Positions 45,678 to 53,897 of a DNA stretch of 64,000 bases are shown piece by piece. A program made the position numbers and the translations under genes. The DNA lies in NCBI RefSeq assembly GCF_022751215.1, contig NZ_JAICDG010000003.1:1027804-1091803 (forward strand). Reading direction: 5' to 3'. The DNA comes from Actinomadura terrae (lineage in GTDB: Bacteria > Actinomycetota > Actinomycetes > Streptosporangiales > Streptosporangiaceae). Numbering within the stretch: the first letter of the stretch is position 1; the number at the start of each line of letters is the position of its first letter. A model generated the notes under the pieces. It was given only the letters and a program-made list of their open reading frames with translations. It was not told the DNA's origin and ran no database searches.

Positions 45678-48391
45678 AGACGGAGGTAGGGCCGATCATC
45701 GTCGTTCCGCATACCCACTGGGACCGCGAGTGGTACCTGCCGTTCCAGCGTTTCCGGCTGCGGCTGGTGTCGCTGCTCGACGGCGTGGTCGACCGGATGG
45801 CGGACGATCCGCGCTGGCGGTTCACGCTGGACGGCCAGATGGCGGCCGTCGACGACTACCTGGAGATCCGTCCGGAGCGCCGGGAGGAGGTCGCGGCGCT
45901 CGTCCGGGAGGGGCGGCTCGCCGTCGGCCCCTGGCAGATCCTGCACGACGAGTTCCTGTGCTCGGGGGAGACCATCGTCCGGAACCTGGAGCTCGGCCTG
46001 CGGCGCGCGGAGGAACTGGGCGCGGCGATGATGGTCGGCTACCTGCCCGACCAGTTCGGGCACTGCGCGCAGACACCGCAGATCCTGCGGCTGGCGGGGC
46101 TGGAGCACGCGTGCGTGTGGCGGGGCGTCCCGTCCTTGGTGCGGGAGCACGCGTTCGCCTGGGAGGCGCCGGACGGGACCGTCATCCGCACCCAGTACCT
46201 CCCCGAGGGCGGCTACGGGAACGCGGCGTCGATGTTCGAGGACGGCGCGTTCGAGGACGGCGCGTCCGAGGGGCGTGCCGCCGCGTTCGCCGAGGCGATG
46301 TCCCGCTGGCATCCGCGCGGCGGGCCGCTGCTGGCGATGTACGGGGCCGACCACACCGCGCCCGCCGCCGACCTCGCCGACCGGGTCGCCGCCTCCGGTT
46401 TCGGCATGCGGCTGGACACGCTCGGCGGATACCTGGCCATGGTCGGGCCGTCCGTGGAGGGGCTGACCCGCGTGCGCGGCGAACTGCGCTCGCACGCCCG
46501 CGCGAACATCCTGCCCGGCGTGATCTCGGCCAGGGTCCGGCTGAAGCAGCTCATGGGGCAGGGCGAGCGGCTCGTCGAGCGGTACGCCGAACCGCTCGCC
46601 GCGCTCTGGTACGCGGGCGACGCGCGGCGGTTCCTCGACCTCGCCTGGCGGCGGCTCGTCGAGGTGAGCTGCCACGACTCGGTCACCGGCTGCGGCGCCG
46701 ACGAGACCGCCGAGCAGGTCGCGGCGCGGGCCGCCGAGGCCGGGCAGCTCGGCCGCGCCGTCCGCGACCTCGCGCTGGAGCGGTGGGCCGGTGGTGTCCC
46801 GCTCGGCGGGCACCTGGTGTTCAACCCGTCCCCGCGTGCCCGCCGGGGCGTGGTCGTCGTGGAGGTTCCGTACGGCGGAGGGGATGGGCTGGCGCCGGGG
46901 GACGGGCTGGTCTCGGGGGAGGGGCGGCCCGTGCCCGTCCAGGTGCTGGAGACCGCGCCGACCGTCCTGGACGACGCCGTGCACCCGGCGTCCGACCTGC
47001 CCCTCCTGCTGGAGCGCGTCTACGGGCGCTTCCTGTACGGGCAGGAGGTCCGGGACTGGTCGGTGTCGCGCGCCGACCGCACGCTCACCTTCCACGTGAC
47101 GGCCCGCGCGGACACCCCGTTCGACGTCGGCGCCGTCCGCGAGGCCCTGCGCGGCGCGGACGGCGACTGGCGGCTCCGCATCCTCGCCGACCCGCGCCGC
47201 ACGGTCGCCGCGCTCGTCTCCGCGCCCGCGCTGGGTTTGACCGCCGTAGCCCCGGCCTCCGCTACCGCCGAGGTGGACGGCCCGGTGGTCGCGGACGCGT
47301 CCACGCTGGACAACGGGCTCCTGCGCGCCGAGGTCCGCGAGGACGGCACGCTGCGGCTGCGCACCCCGTCCGGCGTGGTCATCGAGGGAGCCGGGCGGGT
47401 CGTGGACGGCGGCGACCTCGGCGACACCTACAACTACGCCCCGCCCGCCCGGGACCGCCTCATCGAGACGCCGCTGGCCGTCCGTGTCCGGCCGGTGTGG
47501 GCGGGGCCGCTGGTGGCCGCGCTCGACATCGTCCGGACGTACCGGTGGCCCGCGTCCGACACCTCCCCGGACGAGGAGGACATCACGGTCACCATGCGCG
47601 CCGAACTGCGCGCGGGCGAGCCGTTCCTGCGGCTCCGGGTCACCTTCGACAACCGGTGCGACGATCATCGCGTCCGGTTGCACGTCCCGCTGCCGCGACG
47701 GGCCGCATCGTCGTTCGCCGAGGGCCAGTTCGCGGTGGTCGAGCGCGGGACGGCCGCCGAGGGCGGCTTCGGGGAGCGGCCCGTCCCGACCTATCCGGCG
47801 TCGGCGTTCGTCGCGGCGGGCGGCCTCGCCGTCCTGCTGGAGCACGTCACCGAGTACGAGCTCACCGGTGACGGGAGCGAGCTGGCGCTCACCCTCCTGC
47901 GCTCGGTCGGCTACCTCTCCCGCGACCGCAACGCCTACCGCGACCAGCCCGCCGGACCGCAGCTCCCGACGCCGCAGGCCCAGTGCCGGGGCGAGCGCAC
48001 GGTCGGCCTCGCCCTGCTGCCCCTGGACGGCGTCCAGCACCCCGGACCCGAGGTGCTGGAGGCCGCCGAGGAGTACCGGCACGATCTTGCGGCGACCGCC
48101 GGATACGGGCCGGTAGGGGCGCCGGTCCCCCCGTCCCGCGAGGGCCTCTCGGTCGCCGGGCGGGGCGTCGTCATGACGTCCCTGCGCCCCCGGGACGGCG
48201 GCTGGATCGAGGTCAGGATCGTCGCCCAGACGCCCGAGCCCGCCACCGCCGTCCTGCGGGGCCCCTTCACCGAGGCGGCCCGCGCCGACCCGCGCGGGCG
48301 CCCCGCCGAGCCGCTGGGGGCCCGCGACGGCACGCTCACCCTCGCGCTGCGCCCCTGGGAGATCGCCACCGTCCGGCTCAGGACCGCCTAG
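45674..48391 (+). CDS. Alpha-mannosidase, glycoside hydrolase family 38
   Basis: 905 residues from ATG 45674. PHTHWDREW carries zinc ligands (His, Asp) and YLPDQFGHCAQTPQIL the catalytic nucleophile aspartate. The central helical domain contains SCHDSVTGCGAD (another zinc ligand), and the long beta C-terminal half includes DNRCDDHRVRLHVPLP. Retaining, zinc-dependent, probably cytoplasmic as no signal peptide is seen. Last gene of the six-gene carbohydrate operon; it would release mannose from the imported oligosaccharide. It overlaps the convergent ppgK end by four bases. Confidence 0.93.
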   Translation: MKTEVGPIIVVPHTHWDREWYLPFQRFRLRLVSLLDGVVDRMADDPRWRFTLDGQMAAVDDYLEIRPERREEVAALVREGRLAVGPWQILHDEFLCSGETIVRNLELGLRRAEELGAAMMVGYLPDQFGHCAQTPQILRLAGLEHACVWRGVPSLVREHAFAWEAPDGTVIRTQYLPEGGYGNAASMFEDGAFEDGASEGRAAAFAEAMSRWHPRGGPLLAMYGADHTAPAADLADRVAASGFGMRLDTLGGYLAMVGPSVEGLTRVRGELRSHARANILPGVISARVRLKQLMGQGERLVERYAEPLAALWYAGDARRFLDLAWRRLVEVSCHDSVTGCGADETAEQVAARAAEAGQLGRAVRDLALERWAGGVPLGGHLVFNPSPRARRGVVVVEVPYGGGDGLAPGDGLVSGEGRPVPVQVLETAPTVLDDAVHPASDLPLLLERVYGRFLYGQEVRDWSVSRADRTLTFHVTARADTPFDVGAVREALRGADGDWRLRILADPRRTVAALVSAPALGLTAVAPASATAEVDGPVVADASTLDNGLLRAEVREDGTLRLRTPSGVVIEGAGRVVDGGDLGDTYNYAPPARDRLIETPLAVRVRPVWAGPLVAALDIVRTYRWPASDTSPDEEDITVTMRAELRAGEPFLRLRVTFDNRCDDHRVRLHVPLPRRAASSFAEGQFAVVERGTAAEGGFGERPVPTYPASAFVAAGGLAVLLEHVTEYELTGDGSELALTLLRSVGYLSRDRNAYRDQPAGPQLPTPQAQCRGERTVGLALLPLDGVQHPGPEVLEAAEEYRHDLAATAGYGPVGAPVPPSREGLSVAGRGVVMTSLRPRDGGWIEVRIVAQTPEPATAVLRGPFTEAARADPRGRPAEPLGARDGTLTLALRPWEIATVRLRTA

Positions 48392-49140
48392 ACGGTCGGC
48401 TCCGAGGCGGCGGCCATCGCGGCGCCGACGATCCCGGCGTTGTTGACCAGCGTCGCCGGGACGATCGGCGCCCTGACCCCCTTGATCAGCGGAATGAAGT
48501 GCTCGGACTTGCGGCTCACCCCGCCCCCCACGATGATCAGCGACGGCGAGATCAGCGCCTCCAGGTGCGCCATGTACTCGCCGAGCCGCTTCGCCCACTT
48601 CTCCCAGCCGAGGCCGTGGTCCTCGCGGGCCTTGGCGGACGCGCGCGCCTCCGCGTCCTTGCCGTGCAGTTGCAGATGCCCGAACTCGGTGTTCGGGACG
48701 AGCACGCCGTCGGTGAACACCGCACTGCCGATCCCGGTCCCGAGCGTGAGCAGCACGACCGTCCCGGCGTGGCCCCGGCCCGACCCGAGCCGCATCTCCG
48801 CGAGCCCGGCGGCGTCGGCGTCGTTCAGCAGCGTCACCGGGCACCCGGTCGCCTTCGCGAACAGGCTCCGCGCGTCCTGCCCGATCCAGTGCTTGGAGAC
48901 GTTCGCCGCCGACAGCGTCACACCGTCGATCACCACGCCCGGGAACGTGACCCCGACCGGCCCCTCCCAGCCGAAGTGCCGCACGATCTCGCCGACCACC
49001 TCCGCGACCGGTTCCGGCGCGGACGGTTTCGGCGTGTCGACCCGGAACCGGTCCCGCGTGAACGTACCGTCGGACAGATCGACCGGTGCGCCCTTGATGC
49101 CCGATCCGCCGATGTCGATGCCCAGCATCTGCGTCGTCAT
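48388..49140 (-). CDS. ppgK: Polyphosphate glucokinase (ROK family)
   Basis: 250 residues from ATG 49140. MLGIDIGGSGIKGAPVD is the phosphate-binding motif; LTLGTGIGSAVF and the PpgK-specific NTEFGHLQLHGKDAE follow. It phosphorylates glucose with polyphosphate or ATP. It ends inside the alpha-mannosidase end, convergent, so link with sugar metabolism is by neighbourhood. It follows the SMR gene by 10 bp and may belong to that transcript. Confidence 0.94.
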   Translation of the reverse strand: MTTQMLGIDIGGSGIKGAPVDLSDGTFTRDRFRVDTPKPSAPEPVAEVVGEIVRHFGWEGPVGVTFPGVVIDGVTLSAANVSKHWIGQDARSLFAKATGCPVTLLNDADAAGLAEMRLGSGRGHAGTVVLLTLGTGIGSAVFTDGVLVPNTEFGHLQLHGKDAEARASAKAREDHGLGWEKWAKRLGEYMAHLEALISPSLIIVGGGVSRKSEHFIPLIKGVRAPIVPATLVNNAGIVGAAMAAASEPTV

Positions 49141-49150
49141 GCCCCTATTA

Positions 49151-49468
49151 CTACCCTTCGACCGCCTTTAGACCGATAACCCCGATCAGGATCAGGCCGA
49201 GGCAGGCCACCCGGGCCGGGGAGACGCTCTCCCCGAGGGCGATCATCCCCGTCACCGCCACGCCGAGCGACCCGAGCCCCACCCACACCGCGTAGGCGGT
49301 CCCGACCGGCAGGTCGCGCAGCGCCACCGACAGCACCACGACGCTGAGCAGTGCCACCGACAGCCCGATCACGCTCGGCCAGAGCCGCGTGAACCCCTCC
49401 GACTGCTTGAGCGCGGTCGCCCACACCAGCTCCAGGAGGGCCGCGACGACGAGGAACACCCAGGGCAT
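49151..49468 (-). CDS. SMR family multidrug efflux protein
   Basis: 105 residues from ATG 49468, coupled to the SDR gene (TGATG). Four membrane helices; the essential glutamate sits in the first (LLELVWATALKQSEG), and AYAVWVGLGSLGVAVTGMI is the family signature helix. It resembles the SugE/Gdx (guanidinium exporter) and QacE group. Works as a dimer exchanging cationic compounds for protons. Confidence 0.92.
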   Translation of the reverse strand: MPWVFLVVAALLELVWATALKQSEGFTRLWPSVIGLSVALLSVVVLSVALRDLPVGTAYAVWVGLGSLGVAVTGMIALGESVSPARVACLGLILIGVIGLKAVEG

Positions 49469-50211
49469 CAGGCCGTGTACCCCCCGTCGACCGCGATCGA
49501 CGCGCCGGTGACGTAGCCGCCGCCCGGCCCCGCCAGGTGCGCGACCATCGCGGCGATCTCCTCGGCCCGCGCGTACCGGCCGAGCGCGGTGAACCCGCGC
49601 TCGAAGTCGGCGTCGGGGGAGTCGGCCGGGTTCATCTCGGTATCGGTCGAGCCCGGCTGCACCACGTTCGCGGTGATCCCGCGCGGCCCGAGATCGCGGG
49701 CGAGGCCCCGGGTCAGGCCGGACAGCGCGGACTTGCTCATCGCGTACAGCGTCCACCCGGGGTAGGGGACGCGCTCGGCGAGGCTGCTGCCGATGCTGAC
49801 GATCCGCCCGCCCTGCCCGAGGTGCCGCGCCGCCGCCTGCGAGGCGACGAACGCCGCCCGGACGTGGATGGCGAGCGTCCGGTCGATTTCCTCGGGCTCC
49901 ACGTCCTCCAGTGGCCCGAACGGGGCGATGCCCGCGTTGTTGACCAGGACGTCCAGGCGGCCGAACTCCCGCGCCGTGGTGTCGACGGCGGACGCGACGG
50001 CCTGCGCGTCCGCCGCGTCCGCCGCGATGGCGAGGCCGCGCCGTCCGGCCGCCTCGATCTCTCGGACCACCTCCGCCGCCCGCTCCGGGGCCCGGACATA
50101 GGTGACCGCGACGTCCGCGCCGTCGCGTGCCAGCCGCAGCGCGATCGCCGCGCCGATGCCGCGCCCACCCCCGGTCACGAGCGCCGCCCGTCCTGCAAGA
50201 TCCGCTGCCAT
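49468..50211 (-). CDS. Short-chain dehydrogenase/reductase
   Basis: 247 residues. TGGGRGIGAAIALRLA cofactor motif, LVNNAGIAPFG, catalytic SIGSSLAER and YAMSKSALSGL (Tyr/Lys). Probably NADP-dependent, 3-oxoacyl reductase-like. First gene of a leftward operon with the SMR pump and perhaps ppgK. A TetR gene diverges from it and two palindromes lie between them. Confidence 0.93.
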   Translation of the reverse strand: MAADLAGRAALVTGGGRGIGAAIALRLARDGADVAVTYVRAPERAAEVVREIEAAGRRGLAIAADAADAQAVASAVDTTAREFGRLDVLVNNAGIAPFGPLEDVEPEEIDRTLAIHVRAAFVASQAAARHLGQGGRIVSIGSSLAERVPYPGWTLYAMSKSALSGLTRGLARDLGPRGITANVVQPGSTDTEMNPADSPDADFERGFTALGRYARAEEIAAMVAHLAGPGGGYVTGASIAVDGGYTA

Positions 50212-50228
50212 CTCGGCCTCCCGGTTAT

Positions 50229-50273
50229 ACGGAGAAGTTTCCGTTTAACGAGACTAACCGGAGAAGTCTCCGG
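50229..50273. promoter_or_regulatory. Two TetR operator sites
   Basis: CCGGAGAAGTCTCCGG (50258-50273) is a perfect palindrome; ACGGAGAAGTTTCCGT (50229-50244) is a close variant, 29 bp away. They occupy the space between the divergent SDR and TetR genes. Confidence 0.8.
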
Positions 50274-50314
50274 ATACAACTCCGCTACGCTGCTGTGTCG
50301 AAAGGGGGGCCGGG

Positions 50315-50932
50315 ATGCGGGAACTGCCGGTCGTGGGCCGTCCACCGGCCGAGCGGGCGGACGCGGCGCACAACCGCCGCCGCATCCTGCGCGCCGCCGC
50401 CGAGGTGATCGCCACCCGCGGCCCCGAGGCCGTCTCCATGGACGAGGTGGCCCGCGCCGCGGGCGTCGGCGTCGGCACCGTCTACCGCCGCTTCGGCGAT
50501 CGCTCCCGCCTGGTCTTCGCCGTGATCGACGACCGCGAGCGCGAGTTCCAGGCCGCCTTCATCCAGGGCCCGCCGCCGCTGGGCCCCGGCGCCGCCCCCC
50601 GCGACCGCGTCCGCGCCTTCCTGCACGCCCTCACCGACCGCACGGAGGCGCAGGCGGACCTGCTGCTGATGGCCGAGTCCGGGCCGCCCGACGCCCGTTT
50701 CCGGGACGGCTCGTACAAGCTGTACCACCGTCACCTGGCGATGCTGGTGGGCGCCGTCCGCCCGGATGCCGACGCCGCCTACCTCGCCGACGCCCTCCTG
50801 GCCCCGCTCGCCGCGCACCTGTTCGTCCACCAGCGCCGCACCCGCCGGATGCCGGTGGAGCGGATCAAGGCGGGCCTGGACGACCTCCTCGCGGGCCTCG
50901 GCGTCGCCGGAAACGCTGATAAATCCCTGTAA
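50315..50932 (+). CDS. TetR family transcriptional regulator
   Basis: 205 residues from ATG 50315. HTH: RRRILRAAAEVIATRGPEAV and VARAAGVGVGTVYRRFGDRS. The C-terminal domain is helical (LHALTDRTEAQADLLLMAES). Divergent from the SDR-SMR operon with two palindromes between; autorepression and repression of the operon are expected. sthA follows after 41 bp. Confidence 0.93.
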   Translation: MRELPVVGRPPAERADAAHNRRRILRAAAEVIATRGPEAVSMDEVARAAGVGVGTVYRRFGDRSRLVFAVIDDREREFQAAFIQGPPPLGPGAAPRDRVRAFLHALTDRTEAQADLLLMAESGPPDARFRDGSYKLYHRHLAMLVGAVRPDADAAYLADALLAPLAAHLFVHQRRTRRMPVERIKAGLDDLLAGLGVAGNADKSL

Positions 50933-50973
50933 GACCTTCAACCGGGCCGTGCGATCCCGCCAGACTGGGGGGC

Positions 50974-52377
50974 GTGAACGATTTCGATCTCCTCGTGCTC
51001 GGGTCCGGTCCCGGCGGGCAGCGCGCGGCCATCGCCGCCGCCAAGCTCGGCCGCCGCGTCGCCATCGTCGACCGCCGCGACATGATCGGCGGCGTCTGCA
51101 TCAACACCGGGACGATCCCGTCCAAGACGCTCCGCGAGGCCGTCCTCTACCTGACCGGCCTCAACCAGCGCGAGCTGTACGGGCAGAGCTACCGGGTCAA
51201 GGACGAGATCACCGTCGCCGACCTCGGCATGCGCACCCAGCACGTCATCGGACGCGAGATCGACGTCATCCGCAGCCAGCTCGCCCGCAACCACGTCACG
51301 CTCCTCCAGGGCACGGGCCGCTTCCTGGAGCCGAACGCCGTCGGCGTCACCAACGGCCAGGAGCGCGAGACCAAGGTCACCGCCGACCGCATCGTGATCG
51401 CGACCGGGACGACCCCCGCCCGCCCCGGCACCGTCGAGTTCGACGAGCGCACCGTGATCGACTCCGACGGCATCCTGCACCTCGACCGCGTGCCCGAGAC
51501 CATGGTCGTCGTCGGCGCCGGGGTGATCGGCATCGAGTACGCCTCGATGTTCGCCGCGCTCGGCACCAAGGTCACCGTCGTCGAGCGGCGCGAGCGCATG
51601 CTGGAGTTCTGCGACCTGGAGATCGTCGAGGCCCTCAAGTACCACCTGCGCGACCTCGCGGTCACCTTCCGGTTCGGCGAGAGCGTCGCGTCCGTCGAGC
51701 GGATGCAGGGCGGCGCGATCACCGTCCTGGAGAGCGGCAAGCGCATCCCCGCCGACACCGTCATGTACTCCGCCGGACGCCAGGGCATGACCGGCGAGCT
51801 GGGGCTGGAGGCCGCCGGGCTCACCGCCGACCGGCGCGGCCGGATCAAGGTCGACGAGAACTACCGCACCGAGGTCCCGCACATCTACGCGGTCGGCGAC
51901 GTGATCGGCTTCCCGTCCCTGGCCGCCACGTCGATGGAGCAGGGCCGCCTCGCCGCCCACCACGCCTGCGGCGAGCCCGTCGAGGAGATCCTCGACCTCC
52001 AGCCGATCGGCATCTACACGATCCCCGAGATCAGCTTCGTCGGACGCACCGAGGACGCGCTCACCGAGGCGAAGATCCCCTTCGAGGTCGGCGTGTCCCG
52101 CTACCGCGAGCTGGCCCGCGGCCAGATCATCGGCGACTCCTACGGGATGCTCAAGCTCCTGGTCTCACCCGAGGACCGCACGCTCCTCGGCGTCCACGTC
52201 TTCGGGACGGGCGCCACCGAACTCGTCCATATCGGGCAGACCGTGATGGGCTGCGGCGGCACCGTCGACTACCTGGTCAACGCGGTGTTCAACTACCCGA
52301 CCCTGGCCGAGTCCTACAAGGTGGCGGCCCTGGACGCGACGAACAAGATGCGCCACATCGCCCGCCTCACCGAGTGA
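50974..52377 (+). CDS. sthA: Soluble NAD(P)(+) transhydrogenase (Si-specific)
   Basis: 467 residues from GTG 50974, a flavoprotein of the pyridine nucleotide-disulphide oxidoreductase fold: GSGPGGQRAAIAAAKLG (FAD), GGVCINTGTIPSKTLREAV where the second redox cysteine is replaced by threonine as in SthA, VVGAGVIGIEYASMFA (NAD(P)) and YAVGDVIGFPSLA. It moves reducing equivalents between NADPH and NAD+. The stop is immediately followed by the convergent ssgB-like stop. Confidence 0.94.
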   Translation: MNDFDLLVLGSGPGGQRAAIAAAKLGRRVAIVDRRDMIGGVCINTGTIPSKTLREAVLYLTGLNQRELYGQSYRVKDEITVADLGMRTQHVIGREIDVIRSQLARNHVTLLQGTGRFLEPNAVGVTNGQERETKVTADRIVIATGTTPARPGTVEFDERTVIDSDGILHLDRVPETMVVVGAGVIGIEYASMFAALGTKVTVVERRERMLEFCDLEIVEALKYHLRDLAVTFRFGESVASVERMQGGAITVLESGKRIPADTVMYSAGRQGMTGELGLEAAGLTADRRGRIKVDENYRTEVPHIYAVGDVIGFPSLAATSMEQGRLAAHHACGEPVEEILDLQPIGIYTIPEISFVGRTEDALTEAKIPFEVGVSRYRELARGQIIGDSYGMLKLLVSPEDRTLLGVHVFGTGATELVHIGQTVMGCGGTVDYLVNAVFNYPTLAESYKVAALDATNKMRHIARLTE

Positions 52378-52797
52378 TCACGAGGGCCAGAGCAGGTTCT
52401 CCAGCTCGGCGTCGATGTCGATGAACTCCGTCTCCCGCCCCGCCGGCACGGCCTGGTACGTCCGGTGCAGGAAGTCGGCGAGGGGGGACAGGGGCACCTC
52501 GAACAGCGCGTTGCCGAACGGCGAGGAAAGCGCGATGTTCAACGTCGTGTCATCGTCCGGCGCCCCCGGCCAGACCTCCACGTCGCCGTCGCCGACCCTG
52601 CGCACGATGCCCACCGTCAGCAACTCCCGCGCGAAGATCCACTCCACCGGTTCGTCGTCGCCGACGTAGAAGGCCATCCGGATCGCGTACGGGTCGTCCG
52701 CCGCGTACTCCAGCCCGGCCAGCAGGGGAACGGTCGTGCGGTCGGGGACGACGAGACGAAGGCCCAGCTCTGCTGAGACGGTGGTGCTGCTGTCCAT
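52378..52797 (-). CDS. SsgA/SsgB-family sporulation protein
   Basis: 139 residues from ATG 52797 (MDSSTTVSAELGLRLVVP), six bases after GAAGGA; earlier in-frame starts have poorer sites. Length and features (DDPYAIRMAFYVGDDEPVEW, FARELLTVGIVRRVGDGDVE) fit the SsgB-like proteins that guide septum placement in sporulating actinobacteria. Probably the ssgB orthologue but paralogues exist, so no symbol is given. It is good evidence for a morphologically complex actinobacterium. Confidence 0.9.
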   Translation of the reverse strand: MDSSTTVSAELGLRLVVPDRTTVPLLAGLEYAADDPYAIRMAFYVGDDEPVEWIFARELLTVGIVRRVGDGDVEVWPGAPDDDTTLNIALSSPFGNALFEVPLSPLADFLHRTYQAVPAGRETEFIDIDAELENLLWPS

Positions 52798-53097
52798 GGC
52801 CATTCCTTCACACGTCGGTGCCGCTGCCTCACGCACGCTCCGCTGAGTCGCGCTGGTTTCCCTCTCACGGATGTCCCCGCGATCTATGACGCCTAACTGC
52901 CGGAACTCGGCCGAACATTCCGCCGCCCCCCGGCATTGTGATCCATCTCACTGACCTAAAAGTACCTCCTGACCTGGGCAAAAGCGGATCATCAGGGCGA
53001 TCTTCAGCCCTCCCGCCTGGGGCATGTGTCACGATCGAGGGGGTAAGTGGAACGCTCCAGTCGGCGCCAGCCCGACCCGCTGCCTTAGGGTAAAAAC
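52798..53097. other. Intergenic region with two divergent promoters
   Basis: About 300 bp between the divergent ssgB-like and PGPGW genes. TAGGGT at 53086-53091 lies six bases before the GTG of the latter and can be a -10 box, so that mRNA may be leaderless. No gene seen. Confidence 0.5.
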
Positions 53098-53526
53098 GTG
53101 GCAATAAACAATGAAAAGGATGCCCGTCCGGACAACCCGGACGGTCCCTTCCACCGCTTCCGCGAGCGGGTCAGACGCAACACGATCCTCAACACCGCCT
53201 GGCGCGTCGGCGTCTTCACCGTCGGCGCCACCGTCCTCGTGGGCGGCCTGGTGATGATGGTCACCCCCGGCCCCGGCATCGTCGCCATCGTCCTCGGCCT
53301 CGCGATCCTCGCCACCGAGTTCGCCTGGGCCCAACGCGCCCTGGGCCGCGCCAAGGCCGCCGCCGAACGCGCCAAGGAGAAGGCCCTCGACCCCCGCACG
53401 AAGCGCCGCAACACCATCCTCGCCGTCCTCACCGGCCTCCTGGCCGGCGCCGCCGTGATCGCCTACCTGGTGATCTACGGCTTCAACCTCCCCTGGAACG
53501 TGGAAGACCCGACCTTCTGGAACTGA
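53098..53526 (+). CDS. PGPGW-type small membrane protein (TIGR02611-like)
   Basis: 142 residues from GTG 53098. A polar start, two close membrane helices around the signature VMMVTPGPGIVAIVLGLAIL, a charged coiled linker (AKAAAERAKEKALDPRTKR) and a third helix (LTGLLAGAAVIAYLVIYGF). Conserved in actinobacteria, function unknown. Confidence 0.88.
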   Translation: MAINNEKDARPDNPDGPFHRFRERVRRNTILNTAWRVGVFTVGATVLVGGLVMMVTPGPGIVAIVLGLAILATEFAWAQRALGRAKAAAERAKEKALDPRTKRRNTILAVLTGLLAGAAVIAYLVIYGFNLPWNVEDPTFWN

Positions 53527-53638
53527 CCCGCCCCGCAAGATCGCCCCACCACCTCCGTCCCCGAAACCAGCGCGCGACCACCCCTCCACATGCGCTAGAG
53601 TTTCGGACGTCGGCCACCCCCACACGGCCGACGAGCAA

Positions 53639-53710
53639 GGGCGATTAGCTCAGTGGGAGAGCGCTTCGTTCACACCGAAGAGGCCACTGGTTCGAACCCA
53701 GTATCGCCCA
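53639..53710 (+). tRNA. tRNA-Val(CAC)
   Basis: Cloverleaf with acceptor GGGCGAT/ATCGCCC, anticodon stem CTTCG/CGAAG and loop TTCACAC (anticodon CAC), T arm ACTGG TTCGAAC CCAGT, discriminator A; no encoded CCA. It shares acceptor, D arm and T arm with tRNA-Val(GAC) at 37162, and a second integrase lies 190 bp downstream. Confidence 0.96.
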
Positions 53711-53897
53711 CCCCAACCACACCAGCCTTCCCGCACTCCGGCCCCAGCGCCCGAGTGATCAACTGGGAGGAATCTGGGAGCTCATCTCCCTCCCGGTCAA
53801 ACGAGATCACGAGAAGCTCTCCTGGCTCGTCACTCTCCGTAGTCGAAGGTGGGGTGGCGGGCTGTGCCGACTCCACCCCACCTCCGGCTACACCGCG

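Noticed and set aside
44768..48844. 1358-codon minus frame opposite the PHP and GH38 genes
   Set aside because: Typical antisense shadow in very GC-rich DNA; no recognisable sequence.
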